From CAVQYV01 sp963718295 [NCBI: uncultured Methylomirabilota bacterium] (lineage in GTDB: Bacteria; Methylomirabilota; Methylomirabilia; CAVQYV01), in assembly GCA_963718295.1 (NCBI GenBank), contig CAVQYV010000003.1, positions 372,001-436,000 on the forward strand: a stretch of 64,000 nucleotides of DNA, read 5' to 3'. The translations under genes were made by a program, and so were the position numbers. The notes below the pieces were generated by a model. The model made no database searches. It was not told the DNA's origin and saw only the letters and a program-made list of their open reading frames with translations. Position 1 is the first letter of the stretch. The number at the start of each line of letters is the position of its first letter. Of this stretch, positions 8,658 to 18,462 are shown piece after piece.

Positions 8658-10223
8658 CTAATTCCAGTGCTTCCACTGGGGCCACAATTCAGGCAGCGGT
8701 TGCTTCAGCCCCCGACAAAGGAAGATCTGGTAGTGCTCCTCCGCCATCGCATACGGGTGATCCACCCTACCTGCTTTCTCCACACGGCTGCAGCACTCCT
8801 CGACGGTCTCCCGATCGTACCCTAACAAGATCATGCTCTCCCCGTATAGTGGCGCGGTCCTCAGAGATAGTAATTCTGGTGGGGGCTGATCGCCTTGGGC
8901 AGACCATGGCGCCGTCCGAAGAAGTCGATTGCGCCCGCCTCACCGCAGTTTCTGGCAAAGATCGCCGTCTTGCCACGCTCCTCAGAGGGTAATGACTGAT
9001 AGATACGGGCCACGGTTTCCACCATCTCGGGCCTGCCGAACATGTCACCGAAATACTGGGGCAGCCGGCCGACATGGCCCACCTCGGATTTCGGCGGTTG
9101 GAAGTCGAGGGTCTGTTGGTAACGAAGGAAGGTCTCAATAGGCAGAACGAGCAGAGCAAACGGCGAGAAGGCTACACCAGCCATCGCCAGGAGCCCGAGG
9201 AAACCGACCTGCAGCCAGCGGATGGAGGGGTTGCCCTCAGAAATCCTCTCCCACAAGATAGCACCGCCGGCAAAGAGCATCGGGTAGGCAGGCAGCAGAT
9301 AGTAATTCTTGCCCTTAAGCGTGACCATCAACACCAGGATGACCAAGTAGGCTACCCCGAGCAGACGATATCGGCTTCCCTGGCGATCGAGAAGGAAGAA
9401 CCAGAGTCCCGCGGTCCAAACCGGTGCCGTCAGGGGGCAGCAAAAGGAAGAACTGCTGGCCTACATACTGAAACGGCGAAAGGACGACATTCTTTCCCGT
9501 CTTTTGGACGTTGGCGAGCACTTCCAGCATGGGCCAGTGATGGTGGTTCTGCCAGAGCAGATTGGGGAGGAAGAGGAAAAAAGCGAGTGCGGCTCCTATC
9601 CACAGCCACTGGCTGGCAAAAAACCAGCGAGCCGAAGTTAGCAGCAATCCCACGAGGATGCCCAAGCCGAATAAGAGCATCGAGTGCTTGTTCTGCAGTC
9701 CGAGCCCCGCCAGGAGTCCGAACCAGAGCCAGAGGCGGGGTTGGCTTCGATGGATGGCCAGAACCAGGCAGTAAACGCTCCCCATCCAGAAGAGCGGCTC
9801 GAAGGCGTTCATGGAAAACAAGGTGTCCATGACGAGATACCCCGGGGCGAACAGCACGCAAAGACAGGCGAGCATGACGGCCAAGGTTTTGCCGCCGAAT
9901 TCCCTCACGATCAGCCCGGTCAGCAGGATTTTCAAGGCCCCCGCTACTGCTGGGAGGAAGCGAAGAGCGAAAAGGGATTCCCCCAGAGCCGTGAGGGTTA
10001 GCCTCCCGATCCACGGGGCCAGAGGAGCTTGATCCACGTAGCCCCAGTCAAAGTGCTCACCGCGGGCGATGAAGTAGAGCTCGTCGCGGAAGTATCCATA
10101 CTGCCCGTTGCTGAGGAAGTGGATGAGCAGCCTGGCGCCTGCGAAGTGGCGCGCCACTGCGATGGGACTTGTCCAGCCGCTTTCATGGGGTGAAGTGGGA
10201 GATGAGTTAGGCACATGTTTCAT
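8658..10223 (-). pseudogene. GT39/ArnT-like membrane glycosyltransferase, three lesions
   Basis: The N-terminal part, from ATG 10223, has the GT39 pattern: a first loop with DELYFIARGEHFDWGYVDQ carrying the acidic catalytic motif, then many transmembrane helices. The frame breaks at a C5 run (plus strand G5 at 9433-9437). The next frame continues through KGKNYYLLPAYPM to HQNYYL. There a TGA (8861-8863) replaces the usual Trp, and a further one-base loss in a C4 run (8840-8843) follows. The conserved C-terminal region then continues to the stop at 8658. The family transfers sugars from polyprenyl phosphate at the inner membrane. Three independent lesions favour a decayed gene, though two are homopolymer errors. 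Confidence 0.75.
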
Positions 10224-10340
10224 TGCTCATGCCTGAGGCCAATTCCGACCCATTCCTCTTTTCCTCCCGAGCAATCTCAGCCGTCCGGAGCGCTCTCCTC
10301 CTGGAGGCTGGTGGGAGGCCCATCTCATCTGCCACCTCAC

Positions 10341-11024
10341 CTAATAAGGCGGCTCCGCCGGACCTTCATAACCGCACATCCCGAGCCGGGGCGAATTCAC
10401 CAGGGGTATCGGATCACCATAGTCGCTATGGGGATGCGTCTTGGCATGTTTGCTGCACAGTGCGCCCCACACCTCTTCTTCGATCAGGCACTCCATGCAA
10501 AGCCGCGCTGCGGGTTGATCGCACTCTATACACTGGGCTTCTGGTATGAGATTTCGTGCCATGAGCGCGATAGGACGAGCGGTAGCCGGTTTTCCTTTTC
10601 GCGTCCCTACGGTCTTGATCAGGGTTTCAGAAGAAGTTCCGAAATCGTAGATATGAGTAAGTTCGATCCCCTCCTTGAAGACCTCATCCACCCTTCGCTT
10701 CTTCGGTATCTCTGTGCCCCGCCAGCCTCCAATGGAGAATTGGCTCAAGTGATCGCAACACTCCAGCCAAATCGCGCGCAAGTAATCATCCAGGGCTTTC
10801 AAAGTAGCAGATCCCCGCATTTCCAGATCCAGCCAGAACTCCCCTCGCCAGGCGTCTTGCACGCGCAGATGAAACAGCATTTCGCTCGCGCCCTTCTTTT
10901 CCTCCGCCTTCTCGATCGTTGCCCGCCGGTCTGGACAGGCGGACAGATGCTTTGGGGCTGCGCTCTTTGCGATTTCTTTTCCGCAATAAGCGCACTTCCC
11001 TCTTGATGGTTTCCTGCGGGGCAT
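10341..11024 (-). CDS. pRiA4b ORF-3-like protein with zinc-finger ends
   Basis: The 227-residue protein carries the pRiA4b ORF-3 core (FHLRVQD, DLEMRGSATLKALDDYLRAI, then YDFGTSSETLIKTV). This domain is common in passenger genes of mobile elements and accessory loci. It is flanked by an N-terminal C-x2-C...H-x4-C finger (residues about 11-30) and a C-terminal cysteine-rich region (CIECDQPAARLC..C). Function in the family is unknown. AGGAGG lies 7 bases before ATG 11024. The setting among a broken glycosyltransferase, a hydrolase fragment and an IS element supports an accessory origin. Confidence 0.78.
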   Translation of the reverse strand: MPRRKPSRGKCAYCGKEIAKSAAPKHLSACPDRRATIEKAEEKKGASEMLFHLRVQDAWRGEFWLDLEMRGSATLKALDDYLRAIWLECCDHLSQFSIGGWRGTEIPKKRRVDEVFKEGIELTHIYDFGTSSETLIKTVGTRKGKPATARPIALMARNLIPEAQCIECDQPAARLCMECLIEEEVWGALCSKHAKTHPHSDYGDPIPLVNSPRLGMCGYEGPAEPPY

Positions 11025-11049
11025 CGAAGTCCTCCTTTTGAGTAAAGAA

Positions 11050-11069
11050 CCCTGTGCTTCCGCACGGGG
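11050..11069. repeat. REP-like hairpin with TTCC loop, copy A
   Basis: CCCTGTGC-TTCC-GCACGGGG forms an 8-bp stem with one G-T pair. It is followed by ATCCAGGGTGTATTTCATGA. The same hairpin and flank recur at 59942-59961 and 60022-60060. Confidence 0.65.
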
Positions 11070-11182
11070 TATCCAGGGTGTATTTCATGAAAACATTGTG
11101 GCCGAAGCGGTGCGCCGGCCTCAGAGAGCATGGTGCCTGCCCCCAGCAACTCCCGTCGAAGCAAGTTGTCGGTCGCTCTTCT

Positions 11183-11758
11183 TTAGAGCAGATCGAAGTA
11201 GGAATCTTTCCCCAGGTGCTTCAGGTATCTTCGTGTCAGGTTCTGCAGCTTACCCGGCTTCCCAATTTCCATCCAACCTTCCATGGAGCCAAGGAAACAG
11301 TATCTCTGCGCCACGAAAACTCGTTTTTCCTCATCTACTAACACCAGTCGAAGCTTTGGGGAATAGGTGATCAGCCGCGCCAGGAGACCTTTCATGTCTA
11401 CGACTCTGGCCCCGGGGAAGGAGCTCAAAACCTCAGACAGCGCATCCACATCCTGATTCGCCTCAAACACCAGAATCGCATTCTTCTTCACATCAATCTG
11501 GTAATACTGCAACTGAGAGAATTGCCTCATCCCCTTCTCGACCAAGGCAACTTCTCCATCGGTAATGATCTTGGGCTGAATCCTTCGCAGAAAGACTCGG
11601 GCATTGGGATTCTCGTATATCTCGAAGCCATCGGGCAGCTGATCCGCCAAGGACCCCTCACCTTTCATCGAGAAGAAATACTTCGGCTTGCCGGTTCTGG
11701 TGCAACCTTGATGAAGATGGAACGTTTGGCCTCTTTTGTTGATGTGTTGTACAGACAT
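11183..11758 (-). CDS. Conserved hypothetical protein, function unknown
   Basis: This 191-residue soluble protein starts MSVQHINKRGQTFHLHQG and contains KYFFSMKGEG and DGFEIYENPNARVFLRR. I recognise this opening as a recurring family of uncharacterised bacterial proteins, but I know no assigned function. There is no signal peptide, membrane segment or nucleotide-binding motif. A GGAG lies about 10 bases before ATG 11758. It stands alone, in the same direction as the pRiA4b ORF-3 gene downstream and separated from it by about 160 bases. Confidence 0.7.
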   Translation of the reverse strand: MSVQHINKRGQTFHLHQGCTRTGKPKYFFSMKGEGSLADQLPDGFEIYENPNARVFLRRIQPKIITDGEVALVEKGMRQFSQLQYYQIDVKKNAILVFEANQDVDALSEVLSSFPGARVVDMKGLLARLITYSPKLRLVLVDEEKRVFVAQRYCFLGSMEGWMEIGKPGKLQNLTRRYLKHLGKDSYFDLL

Positions 11759-12179
11759 CTGTGCTGACTCCTATTCCGGTATGGCTCCAAGCTGCAGGGG
11801 AGGATGACATGTCGTGAATGAGCTGCCTGGGGGCATGACCGGGATAATGGGTTGGTTCCAGAACACCCTGCGAGCCTGACTCTGCGCTCTCACCCTCTTC
11901 TCTTTGCCCGGCAGCTCTTCGCAGGCAGCCAGTCGGTTGACGGTAGAAGCGGTTACAACCAGCAGGCATAGACGATGAGACTCCTGTCGCGACAGAGTCC
12001 AAAGAGACGGTCCAGGAAATCCTTACGGTCCTGGGTTTTGAAAGATCAGAGTTCGTCCGATGGCCGGGGCGATAAAATGGTGCAAGGCTCCCGGGGCATT
12101 CAATCTGCGCTGCTGGGTATCAAAAAAACATTATCTGGAAAGAGCGTGCTTGTCAAGTTGTTTTAGAACCAACGTCCCC
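11759..12179. other. Intergenic region, nothing recognised
   Basis: No reading frame here shows a family pattern or ribosome site. It may hold the eroded 3' part of the hydrolase fragment that ends at 12180, but no homology is readable. Confidence 0.4.
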
Positions 12180-12362
12180 CTATATTCTGTATTGTCTATT
12201 GATTGACTGCTCGACGACTTTATCAATATGGGCCAGCTTCTGGCTTGGCATTCCAACCGTTTCGGGCGCCACTGTTGAAACGGTCTGTTGCCCAGACACC
12301 AGTGCCGTGAAGACTAGGAGACCGACGGTCAACATGGCTGTAATTTTGCTCAGGTTTGTCAT
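12180..12362 (-). pseudogene. N-terminal fragment of a serine hydrolase (beta-lactamase-like)
   Basis: From ATG 12362 the 60-residue fragment has a signal peptide (about 24 residues) and then APETVGMPSQKLAHIDKVVEQ. That pattern opens class C beta-lactamase-related serine hydrolases just before the catalytic domain. The frame stops at 12180, before any SxxK motif. The rest is absent, so the protein cannot be active. The loss is on the side away from the adjacent IS630 copy, so that element did not cause the truncation directly. Confidence 0.6.
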
Positions 12363-12414
12363 CCTAGTGTCCCGTCTCAGAAATTCATTGAAGAAGTTTT
12401 CCGGCCTTATCCTC

Positions 12415-12512
12415 TCACCCTCCCCTTTATCCCCTCCCCTCAAGGGAGGGGCAATTGAAGGGATTGCAGTAATTTCCCTCCCCATTGATGGGGGAGGGTG
12501 GGGGTGGGGGTG
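12415..12512. repeat. GC-rich palindromic repeat with a predicted G-quadruplex
   Basis: Two parts are seen. CCCCTCCC-CTCAA-GGGAGGGG forms a hairpin at about 12434-12454. At 12490-12510 the plus strand has four G-tracts of 5, 3, 5 and 5 bases separated by single-base loops, an ideal quadruplex pattern. It lies between the hydrolase fragment and the IS630 end. Confidence 0.6.
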
Positions 12513-12548
12513 AAAAGAACATATGAAACCTACTTGTGGGACCAAACA

Positions 12549-13637
12549 CTAGTGTCCTGAGTCATTAATTCGTTTACAGAATCTGGCTACAGTCGCAAGG
12601 ATCTGGTCTGCGGTCTTCGTCCATTGGAAGGGTTTGGGCTGCTCGTTGGTAATCTCGAGATACCGTTCAATCGCCAATTCCAGCTCCCGCGTGCTCCGAT
12701 GGACCCCCCGGCGAAGCTGCTTCTCGGTCAGAGCTGCAAACCAGCGCTCCACCAAGTTCATCCAGGAGGCCCCCGTGGGCGTAAAGTGCAAGTGATACCG
12801 AGGCCGCTGGGCCAACCAGCGCTGAATCAGAGGTGTTTTATGCGTCCCGTAATTATCCAGGATCAGATGGAGGTCCAGATCGGGGGGAACGGCGTCCTCG
12901 ATGGTATCCAGGAACTTCCGAAATTCCATCGCCCGATGCCGCCGGTGACATTCCCCGATCACCTGACCCGCCTTCACATCCAGGGCTGCAAAGAGCGAAG
13001 TCGTTCCATGGCGGATATAATCATGGGTGCGCCGTTCCATCTGCCCCGGACGCATGGGCAAAAGGGGCTGGCTTCGATCCAACGCCTGAATCTGCGACTT
13101 CTCATCCACGCACAAGACCAAGGCACGCTCCGGTGGGTCCAGATACAGCCCCACAATGTCTCGGACCTTCTCGATGAAGAGCGGGTCTTTCGACAGCTTG
13201 AAGGTTTCGGTCCGATGAGGCTGCAGGGCAAAGGCTCTCCAGATCCGGCTCACGGCACTCTGGGTCAGCCCAGATGCTCTCGCCATGGAACGGGTGCTCC
13301 AGTGCGTCGCATCCTTAGGTGTCGACTCCAGGGTCTTCGTGATCACCCGCTCCACATCCGCATCGGTGATTTGCCGGGGAGCTCCGGGGCGAGGCTCATC
13401 CAGCAGGCCATCTAAACGCCGCTCGACAAATCGGGCCCGCCATTTCCCCACGGTGGGCCGAGTGAGGTGGAAGGCGGCAGCCACCTCTCCATTCTTTTGA
13501 CCCGTCGCACAGGCCAGAATCAGCCGCGCTCGCAAGGCCAAGGCCTGGGCGGTTTTTCGTCTTGCAGTCCATCGTTCCAAAGTCTCCCGTTCCTCTGGAC
13601 TCAGGTGGAGGGGAGGGAGTGGACGTCCTATGGCCAT
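12549..13637 (-). CDS. IS630 family transposase
   Basis: The 362-residue protein has an N-terminal helix-turn-helix region ([21 protein letters not shown]), a second winged HTH, and the DDE catalytic domain. The acidic residues appear as [18 protein letters not shown] and NLVERWF. It cuts and joins IS ends at TA dinucleotides. The start at 13637 has AGGAGGAGG just upstream; a longer frame to 13688 would begin in the inverted repeat. The stop codon TAG uses the TA of the target duplication, so it is completed only on insertion next to TA. Confidence 0.92.
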   Translation of the reverse strand: MAIGRPLPPLHLSPEERETLERWTARRKTAQALALRARLILACATGQKNGEVAAAFHLTRPTVGKWRARFVERRLDGLLDEPRPGAPRQITDADVERVITKTLESTPKDATHWSTRSMARASGLTQSAVSRIWRAFALQPHRTETFKLSKDPLFIEKVRDIVGLYLDPPERALVLCVDEKSQIQALDRSQPLLPMRPGQMERRTHDYIRHGTTSLFAALDVKAGQVIGECHRRHRAMEFRKFLDTIEDAVPPDLDLHLILDNYGTHKTPLIQRWLAQRPRYHLHFTPTGASWMNLVERWFAALTEKQLRRGVHRSTRELELAIERYLEITNEQPKPFQWTKTADQILATVARFCKRINDSGH

Positions 13638-13709
13638 AGTCCTCCTCCTTTCTCCACCTCTTATACCAGAGCAGAGATACTTTGTCAACGAACTTATAAC
13701 TCAGGACAC
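12552..13709 (-). mobile_element. Complete IS630-family insertion sequence
   Basis: The element is 1158 bp with imperfect terminal inverted repeats of roughly 28 bp that begin GTGTCCTGAGT at both ends. It is flanked by TA at 12550-12551 and 13710-13711, the target duplication expected for IS630. It holds one transposase gene. Ends and frame are intact, so it may be active or recently active. Confidence 0.9.
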
Positions 13710-13859
13710 TAGCGCCTCCTATTTGATTAGGATTGCACGATAGACCCCATGTCCCCGCAGTGAACATCCATCTCTGATGGGGACCTTTAGTTTCCGCTCA
13801 GTTGGATGAAACCCACTTCTGTTATTCTCTATCACCCCCTATTCTCCCAGAAAGAAGGC

Positions 13860-13934
13860 GACACATCCCATCTATTGGTATCCGATCCTCATGTTGGGTC
13901 TTGCGCGAGGCTTTGAGAAAAATGGGATGTGTCC
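13860..13934. repeat. Dispersed palindromic repeat, copy 1
   Basis: The left arm GACACATCCCATCT and right arm AAATGGGATGTGTCC flank a conserved core (TATCCGATCCTCATGTTGGG). Related copies lie at 16664, 27965 and 29896. Confidence 0.7.
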
Positions 13935-13967
13935 TTTATTTCCTTAATATGATGGCCGTTCTCGAGG

Positions 13968-15725
13968 CTAATGCTGCGGCTGTCCCCTCGGCGTCTTGGG
14001 CGGTTTCTGGCGAGATCCCTCCGGAGTTCGCTGCCCAGGCGCCGGCGGTTCCCGCTTCGAAGGCTTGAATGCAGGCTCCTCTATGGACCCAAGCTGGATC
14101 GGTGCAGGCTTGACCCCGCCCTGTCTTTTGATCTCCATTTCGGGGAATTTCATCTCGTCCCTTGGCTTTCTCACCTTTTCGGGAGGGACAAACCTATTGG
14201 GGACTTTGGGCGGGGTGATCTCGATCCCCTCTCTTGGCTTCCCCTGCTTCGTTCTGGCCAACCTCCCCTGGACCGATTTCCCATCCCCCGGCTCCAGCCT
14301 GATGGACTTCTGGTTATCCCGAATCCTGTCGATGACGACCTGGTGTGGTTTTTCGGGTATCCGCCCATCGGTGAAATCGTATCTCTGCTTGGGGTCGGGG
14401 TAGTTGTCAAACATCCTATCATCCAGCACCGGTGCGGCCTGGTAGCGTTCCGTGAGGTCCGTCTCGCTGACGTCCCTGAGACGGACGCTGCTGTAGTCGC
14501 TCCCGCGGTAGAAACGGTCCTTGGGGACGATCACTGCGCGTCCGGCGTGGGCATAGTCTCTGAGTCTCACGCCGGAATGGGCATGATGGCCATGTCTGAC
14601 CACTACCGTATGGGGTCCCCAGCGATGATGGCAATGGTAAGGTTCGAATGGGGCCAAAGGGACCCACCCCACGTAAATCCCCGAGAAGATCCACACCACC
14701 CTCCCCGGATACCAGGCGAAAGGAATGACGAGGAGTGGCGGCGGGGGAGGGAGAGGCAGAGGGCCGACCGCGATGGTGACCACCGGCGGAGCCCAGTACC
14801 AAAATCCATGGGCGAAGATCCAGCTTCCGTAGTGATGCGTTACGTATCCAAATGGCTCAGAGGGAATCCAACAGTTCTCGCCGTACCAAGAGGTCCATCT
14901 CCCTACTGTAAACGGAGCCCACCCGTTGGCCACGTGGGCTGGCCGCCAGAAGCGCCGGTAAGCCCCCTGATAGTAGATCTTCTCCCATGCCCCGTTTTCT
15001 TCCAACACATAGGCGTCATGGGACAGACTGGGAGGGAGATACTTCACCGAATCCCCTTGGGCAAGCATCCGCTTCCTCCATAGATCATCTCTTTGCAGAT
15101 TCCACCCATCCCATTCCCCATCCACCTTTCCATCACCCGGGGCGATCTGCTCTTGGTCCGCGAGGATGGAAGCGGCGCCAGCCAATATTTCATATTTCAC
15201 GGGACCCTTGGTATGAACGAAGCTAACCTTCTCCTTCAACGAGATGACTTCCACCGACTGGTCCCCGACATAAAGGTCGAAGACCGAATAGGGAGGGGCC
15301 ATCACATAGCCAAAAGGCGTGGTGGCCTTTATCACCGCAGTCGGACTCTTGTTATAGAACCGGACTGCGCCGGAAGCGACATCGATTTCGGTCAAATCTG
15401 CTTCCAGGTGGATGAGTTGGACTTGCGTGTTCCCAGCAGCTCTGACCCATGTGTTGTTGGGCAAGATGATCTCGGCCTTGCCCTTTTCATTGGAGTGGAG
15501 CGTATCATTTAGCCCAAATGGGGCATCCAGGACAATGGCCACCCAGTCCTGCTCATCAGGGACATAGCGAACTACCTCACCCTCTACATGCGATAGCCGT
15601 CCCACCAAGATTGGCATCTCTTGCTTTTGTCCCATGGGTTGAGGCTTTGGCTGCGCCGAAGCCAGGTCAGCCCATGCGAACAGCAAGATCAGAATCAGGC
15701 AAACCGACCTCGTGATCTTCTCCAT
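13968..15725 (-). CDS. Secreted FecR-like/DUF6600-type protein
   Basis: The 585-residue protein has a signal peptide (residues 1-24). A FecR-like beta region follows (about 40-190; GRLSHVEGEVVRY, GKAEIILPNNTWVRA), then a Trp/Tyr-rich segment (about 240-340; GRWTSWYGENCWIPSEPFGY). It ends in a long basic, Pro-rich tail. This combination matches DUF6600/FecR proteins, whose role is unknown but probably at the cell envelope. AAGGAG lies directly before ATG 15725. It is followed on the same strand by no obvious partner. Confidence 0.75.
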   Translation of the reverse strand: MEKITRSVCLILILLFAWADLASAQPKPQPMGQKQEMPILVGRLSHVEGEVVRYVPDEQDWVAIVLDAPFGLNDTLHSNEKGKAEIILPNNTWVRAAGNTQVQLIHLEADLTEIDVASGAVRFYNKSPTAVIKATTPFGYVMAPPYSVFDLYVGDQSVEVISLKEKVSFVHTKGPVKYEILAGAASILADQEQIAPGDGKVDGEWDGWNLQRDDLWRKRMLAQGDSVKYLPPSLSHDAYVLEENGAWEKIYYQGAYRRFWRPAHVANGWAPFTVGRWTSWYGENCWIPSEPFGYVTHHYGSWIFAHGFWYWAPPVVTIAVGPLPLPPPPPLLVIPFAWYPGRVVWIFSGIYVGWVPLAPFEPYHCHHRWGPHTVVVRHGHHAHSGVRLRDYAHAGRAVIVPKDRFYRGSDYSSVRLRDVSETDLTERYQAAPVLDDRMFDNYPDPKQRYDFTDGRIPEKPHQVVIDRIRDNQKSIRLEPGDGKSVQGRLARTKQGKPREGIEITPPKVPNRFVPPEKVRKPRDEMKFPEMEIKRQGGVKPAPIQLGSIEEPAFKPSKREPPAPGQRTPEGSRQKPPKTPRGQPQH

Positions 15726-15827
15726 AACTCCTTCCTTTCTTCAACAAGGCTCACTTGAATTGAAGTCTATTGAGCCTTGCCTCTTCACGCCTCACAAAAC
15801 ACCATTCTCTCCTCTCCCCTTTTCTCC

Positions 15828-16343
15828 CTACCGGCTCCAGCAGCCTCGGTCCATGCCGGAACCGGGACCCATGCCCATGTGGGAGCTGCCTTTCCCGTGA
15901 TGGCCAGGCCCACTGCCATGAGCGCGGCAGGAGCGGTCAGCCCTCCAGGCACCCCAGGTCTGGATCTGTTCCGGCGAGAGGGTCTGGCGGAAGGCCAGTT
16001 GATGGGCCATTGCCTTCTCCTGGATCTGGGTCCGAAGGGCAATCACCTCCTTCTGCTTGGTCTGGATGGCTTCCAGGTCGGCATCAGGCTGTATCATCAG
16101 TGCCTTCAGCTCCAGGTGCCTAGCCACCCACTGGCTCCGGAGGGGTAGGATCTCGCCCCGAAATTTCCCTCTCATCTCCTTCCACTGGGACATCTGCTCA
16201 GGGCTCGGCTGCAGGAGATCGGCCATCCTCCCACCAGGACAGCCGAATCCGGGCTCCCCGCCCGGACCCCAGGCCTGCACCACCCCCGTAGATCCCACCA
16301 GGACCAACGCGGCGACGATGGATATAACGAGCATCTTCTTCAT
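15828..16343 (-). CDS. Spy/CpxP/ZraP-like periplasmic protein
   Basis: The 171-residue product starts at ATG 16343 with AAGGAG about 10 bases upstream. It has a signal peptide (cleavage near AWG, residue about 23) and a helical LTxxQ-type domain: PSPEQMSQWKEMRGKF and FRQTLSPEQIQTWGAW. The two motifs match the paired repeats of Spy/CpxP-type proteins, which act as periplasmic chaperones or metal-responsive sensors. The His/Gly/Met-rich C-terminus (HGSGPGHHGKGSSHMG) suggests metal binding. It may be one transcription unit with the DUF6600 gene 100 bases downstream. Confidence 0.78.
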   Translation of the reverse strand: MKKMLVISIVAALVLVGSTGVVQAWGPGGEPGFGCPGGRMADLLQPSPEQMSQWKEMRGKFRGEILPLRSQWVARHLELKALMIQPDADLEAIQTKQKEVIALRTQIQEKAMAHQLAFRQTLSPEQIQTWGAWRADRSCRAHGSGPGHHGKGSSHMGMGPGSGMDRGCWSR

Positions 16344-16943
16344 GGCTTTACATCTCCTTTCGCAGATCTCTGACCCTGCACCCAAGTGTCTGCGCAAGAG
16401 CCGTGCCAGTCCTCAATCGGACGCGAGAGGCCATTTGACGGCCATTTCCGCACCATGCCCGTTCCGCCCCTCGTCAAGGAGAGGATGACTCCCCCGGGTC
16501 TCATCTCCCCTGAATACCCGCCAATTCATCCCTTGTAGCCTCTGCCCCCCCCTTCGACTATCTTGATTCGAGATCCGACCCTTTTGTCGAATGTGGGGAT
16601 AGAAAAAGAGAGAGAAATCGAATATAAGGGGCCTTGTACTACCAGCGGAAAGGGGCGGAAAGGGGGACATATCCCATTTATTCGTATCCGATCCTCTTGT
16701 TGGGTCTTCCGCCAGGATTTGCGAAAATGGGATGTGTCCCTTCGGTGAGAAAGGCCAGTGGAGGGGTAGGCAGGGGGCGATTTTTGAACCTGGGGCCACC
16801 CCGCATGGAGGATTGGGACCGTTGGGAGGAACCGCTATCGGGATGGCAGATGGGGGACGGAGGGCGGTCTACATCCACAAGCCCATCCTGATCCCCAATG
16901 TCAGACCTGTCAGTGGATCACTCCAGGCCGCTGGATGAGATGA
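16344..16943. other. Intergenic region holding repeat copy 2
   Basis: No credible gene was found in this 600-base gap. It contains one near-intact copy of the dispersed palindrome at 16664-16740 and otherwise shows nothing I can name. Confidence 0.5.
16664..16740. repeat. Dispersed palindromic repeat, copy 2 (best preserved)
   Basis: The left arm GGGACATATCCCATTT (16664-16679) pairs with the right arm AAAATGGGATGTGTCCC (16724-16740) with one mismatch. The core is TATCCGATCCTCTTGTTGGG. Confidence 0.75.
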
Positions 16944-17657
16944 TTACATTCCCAGGTAGGCTTCCTTGATTCGGGGATTCTCCGTGAATTCGGGGCGAGG
17001 ACCTTCCAGGGAAATCCTCCCGTTTTCCAGCAAATAGCAGTGACTGGCCAACTCGATGGCATAGAAGATATTCTGCTCCACCAGGAGGATGGAAACCCCA
17101 CGGGCAATGATCTTTTCCAAGGTGTCAAACACGGCATCTACCAGAACCGGCGCCAATCCCAATGAGGGCTCGTCGAGCATGAGAAGCAAGGGATTCTGCA
17201 TCAACGCTCTTCCAACGGCCAGCATCTGCTGCTCTCCTCCGGAGAGGGTCCCCGCGCTCTGGTGTGCCCGCTCCTTTAGGCGGGGGAAGAGGTCAAAGAC
17301 CTCTTGGATGCTCTGGTCTCTTTTGCGTTTGCCGCGAGGGTTCCAGGCGCCAAGGTGCAGATTTTCGAGGACGGTCAGCGTAGAGAAGATCCCTCGGCCC
17401 TGCGGGACGTGGGCGATTCCGAGAGCGGGCAGATCGTAGGGCGGGATGCGCGCCAGCTCCTGGCCCTGGAAAAACACCCTCCCGCTGCAGGGGGGCAAGA
17501 GCCCCGAGATGCCCTGCAACAAGGTAGTCTTTCCGGCTCCATTGGATCCCAAAACGGCCACCACCTCACCCGAGCTGACATGAATGCAGATGTCATGGAG
17601 CACCCGCAGCTCTCCATGGGCCGCACAAAGATCCTCGACCCTCAACAGCTCACTCAC
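16944..17657 (-). CDS. livF: Branched-chain amino-acid ABC transporter ATPase LivF (operon 1)
   Basis: The 237-residue ATPase has Walker A (GSNGAGKTT), the ABC signature LSGGEQQM and Walker B (LLLMLDEPSLGLAP), with the LivF-specific ending (RIKEAYLGM). It energises import of Leu/Ile/Val or related ligands from the cytoplasmic face. The start is taken as GTG 17657, which overlaps the end of livG by 8 bases and implies coupled translation. Upstream in-frame codons would run far into livG. Confidence 0.9.
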   Translation of the reverse strand: MSELLRVEDLCAAHGELRVLHDICIHVSSGEVVAVLGSNGAGKTTLLQGISGLLPPCSGRVFFQGQELARIPPYDLPALGIAHVPQGRGIFSTLTVLENLHLGAWNPRGKRKRDQSIQEVFDLFPRLKERAHQSAGTLSGGEQQMLAVGRALMQNPLLLMLDEPSLGLAPVLVDAVFDTLEKIIARGVSILLVEQNIFYAIELASHCYLLENGRISLEGPRPEFTENPRIKEAYLGM

Positions 17658-18462
17658 TTCTGACTCCTCGACGGCCGAGATAGGCTTCGATGACCGCCGG
17701 ATCATGAGCGACCTCGCCGGGTGACCCCTCGGCAATCTTCTTCCCGTGGTCCAACACCACCAGTCGATCGGAGAGATTCATCACTGCTCGCATGACATGC
17801 TCGATGATCAAAATGGTCATTCCTTCATCACGCAGTTGCCGAAGAAGATCCAAGGATTGATCGATCTCTCTGGGGGTCAGCCCGGCCATTACTTCATCCA
17901 GGAGAAGCAGGGTGGGCTGCGTGGCCAGGGCCCGGGCTAACTCCAGACGCTTGCGATCCTGGACCGTCAGATTTCTGGCTTGGATATGGGCCACATCATC
18001 GAGGCGGAGCCTTTGGATGATCTGTTTTGCTTGTTCCAGGGCCTCCTGCCGGCGGCGGTTGCGCAGAAGGGCTCCGATGAGGACGTTCCCCGTAACCGTC
18101 AGGTTCAGAAGAGGCTTTTCCATCTGGAAGGTGCGGGCGATCCCCCGCTCCACCACCCGATGGGGTTTCAGATTCAAAAGGCTTGCGTCGTGGAAAAGGA
18201 TATCTCCTCCATTGGGTTTGTGGACTCCCATGATCAGTCCGACGATAGTGCTCTTGCCGGCCCCATTGGGTCCAATCAACCCCAGGATCTCACCTTGCCG
18301 AAGGGAAAAGGAGACCTCTTCCACGGCGGTCAGCCCACCGAAGACCTTCGTAACTCCCTGGACGTTTAAGAGCGCTTCGGTTGAATCTGTCATCCGCCCT
18401 GTCATTACGTCTTGCTTTCTCCGGCGTCCCTCCCCTTTCGATCCAGACTCCGATGGCCTCAT
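17650..18462 (-). CDS. livG: Branched-chain amino-acid ABC transporter ATPase LivG (operon 1)
   Basis: The ATPase shows Walker A (GPNGAGKST), the LivG-type signature region ([17 protein letters not shown]) and Walker B ([13 protein letters not shown]). ATG 18462 overlaps the livM stop as ATGA, favouring it, but this gives an N-terminal extension of about 30 basic residues. ATG 18405 is the alternative that matches family length. It works with LivF on the LivHM permease. Confidence 0.88.
   Translation of the reverse strand: MRPSESGSKGEGRRRKQDVMTGRMTDSTEALLNVQGVTKVFGGLTAVEEVSFSLRQGEILGLIGPNGAGKSTIVGLIMGVHKPNGGDILFHDASLLNLKPHRVVERGIARTFQMEKPLLNLTVTGNVLIGALLRNRRRQEALEQAKQIIQRLRLDDVAHIQARNLTVQDRKRLELARALATQPTLLLLDEVMAGLTPREIDQSLDLLRQLRDEGMTILIIEHVMRAVMNLSDRLVVLDHGKKIAEGSPGEVAHDPAVIEAYLGRRGVRSE

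Noticed and set aside
8861-8863. TGA in the GT39 gene as another selenocysteine codon
   Set aside because: The family has Trp here, no hairpin of the right type follows, and a frameshift lies just downstream.
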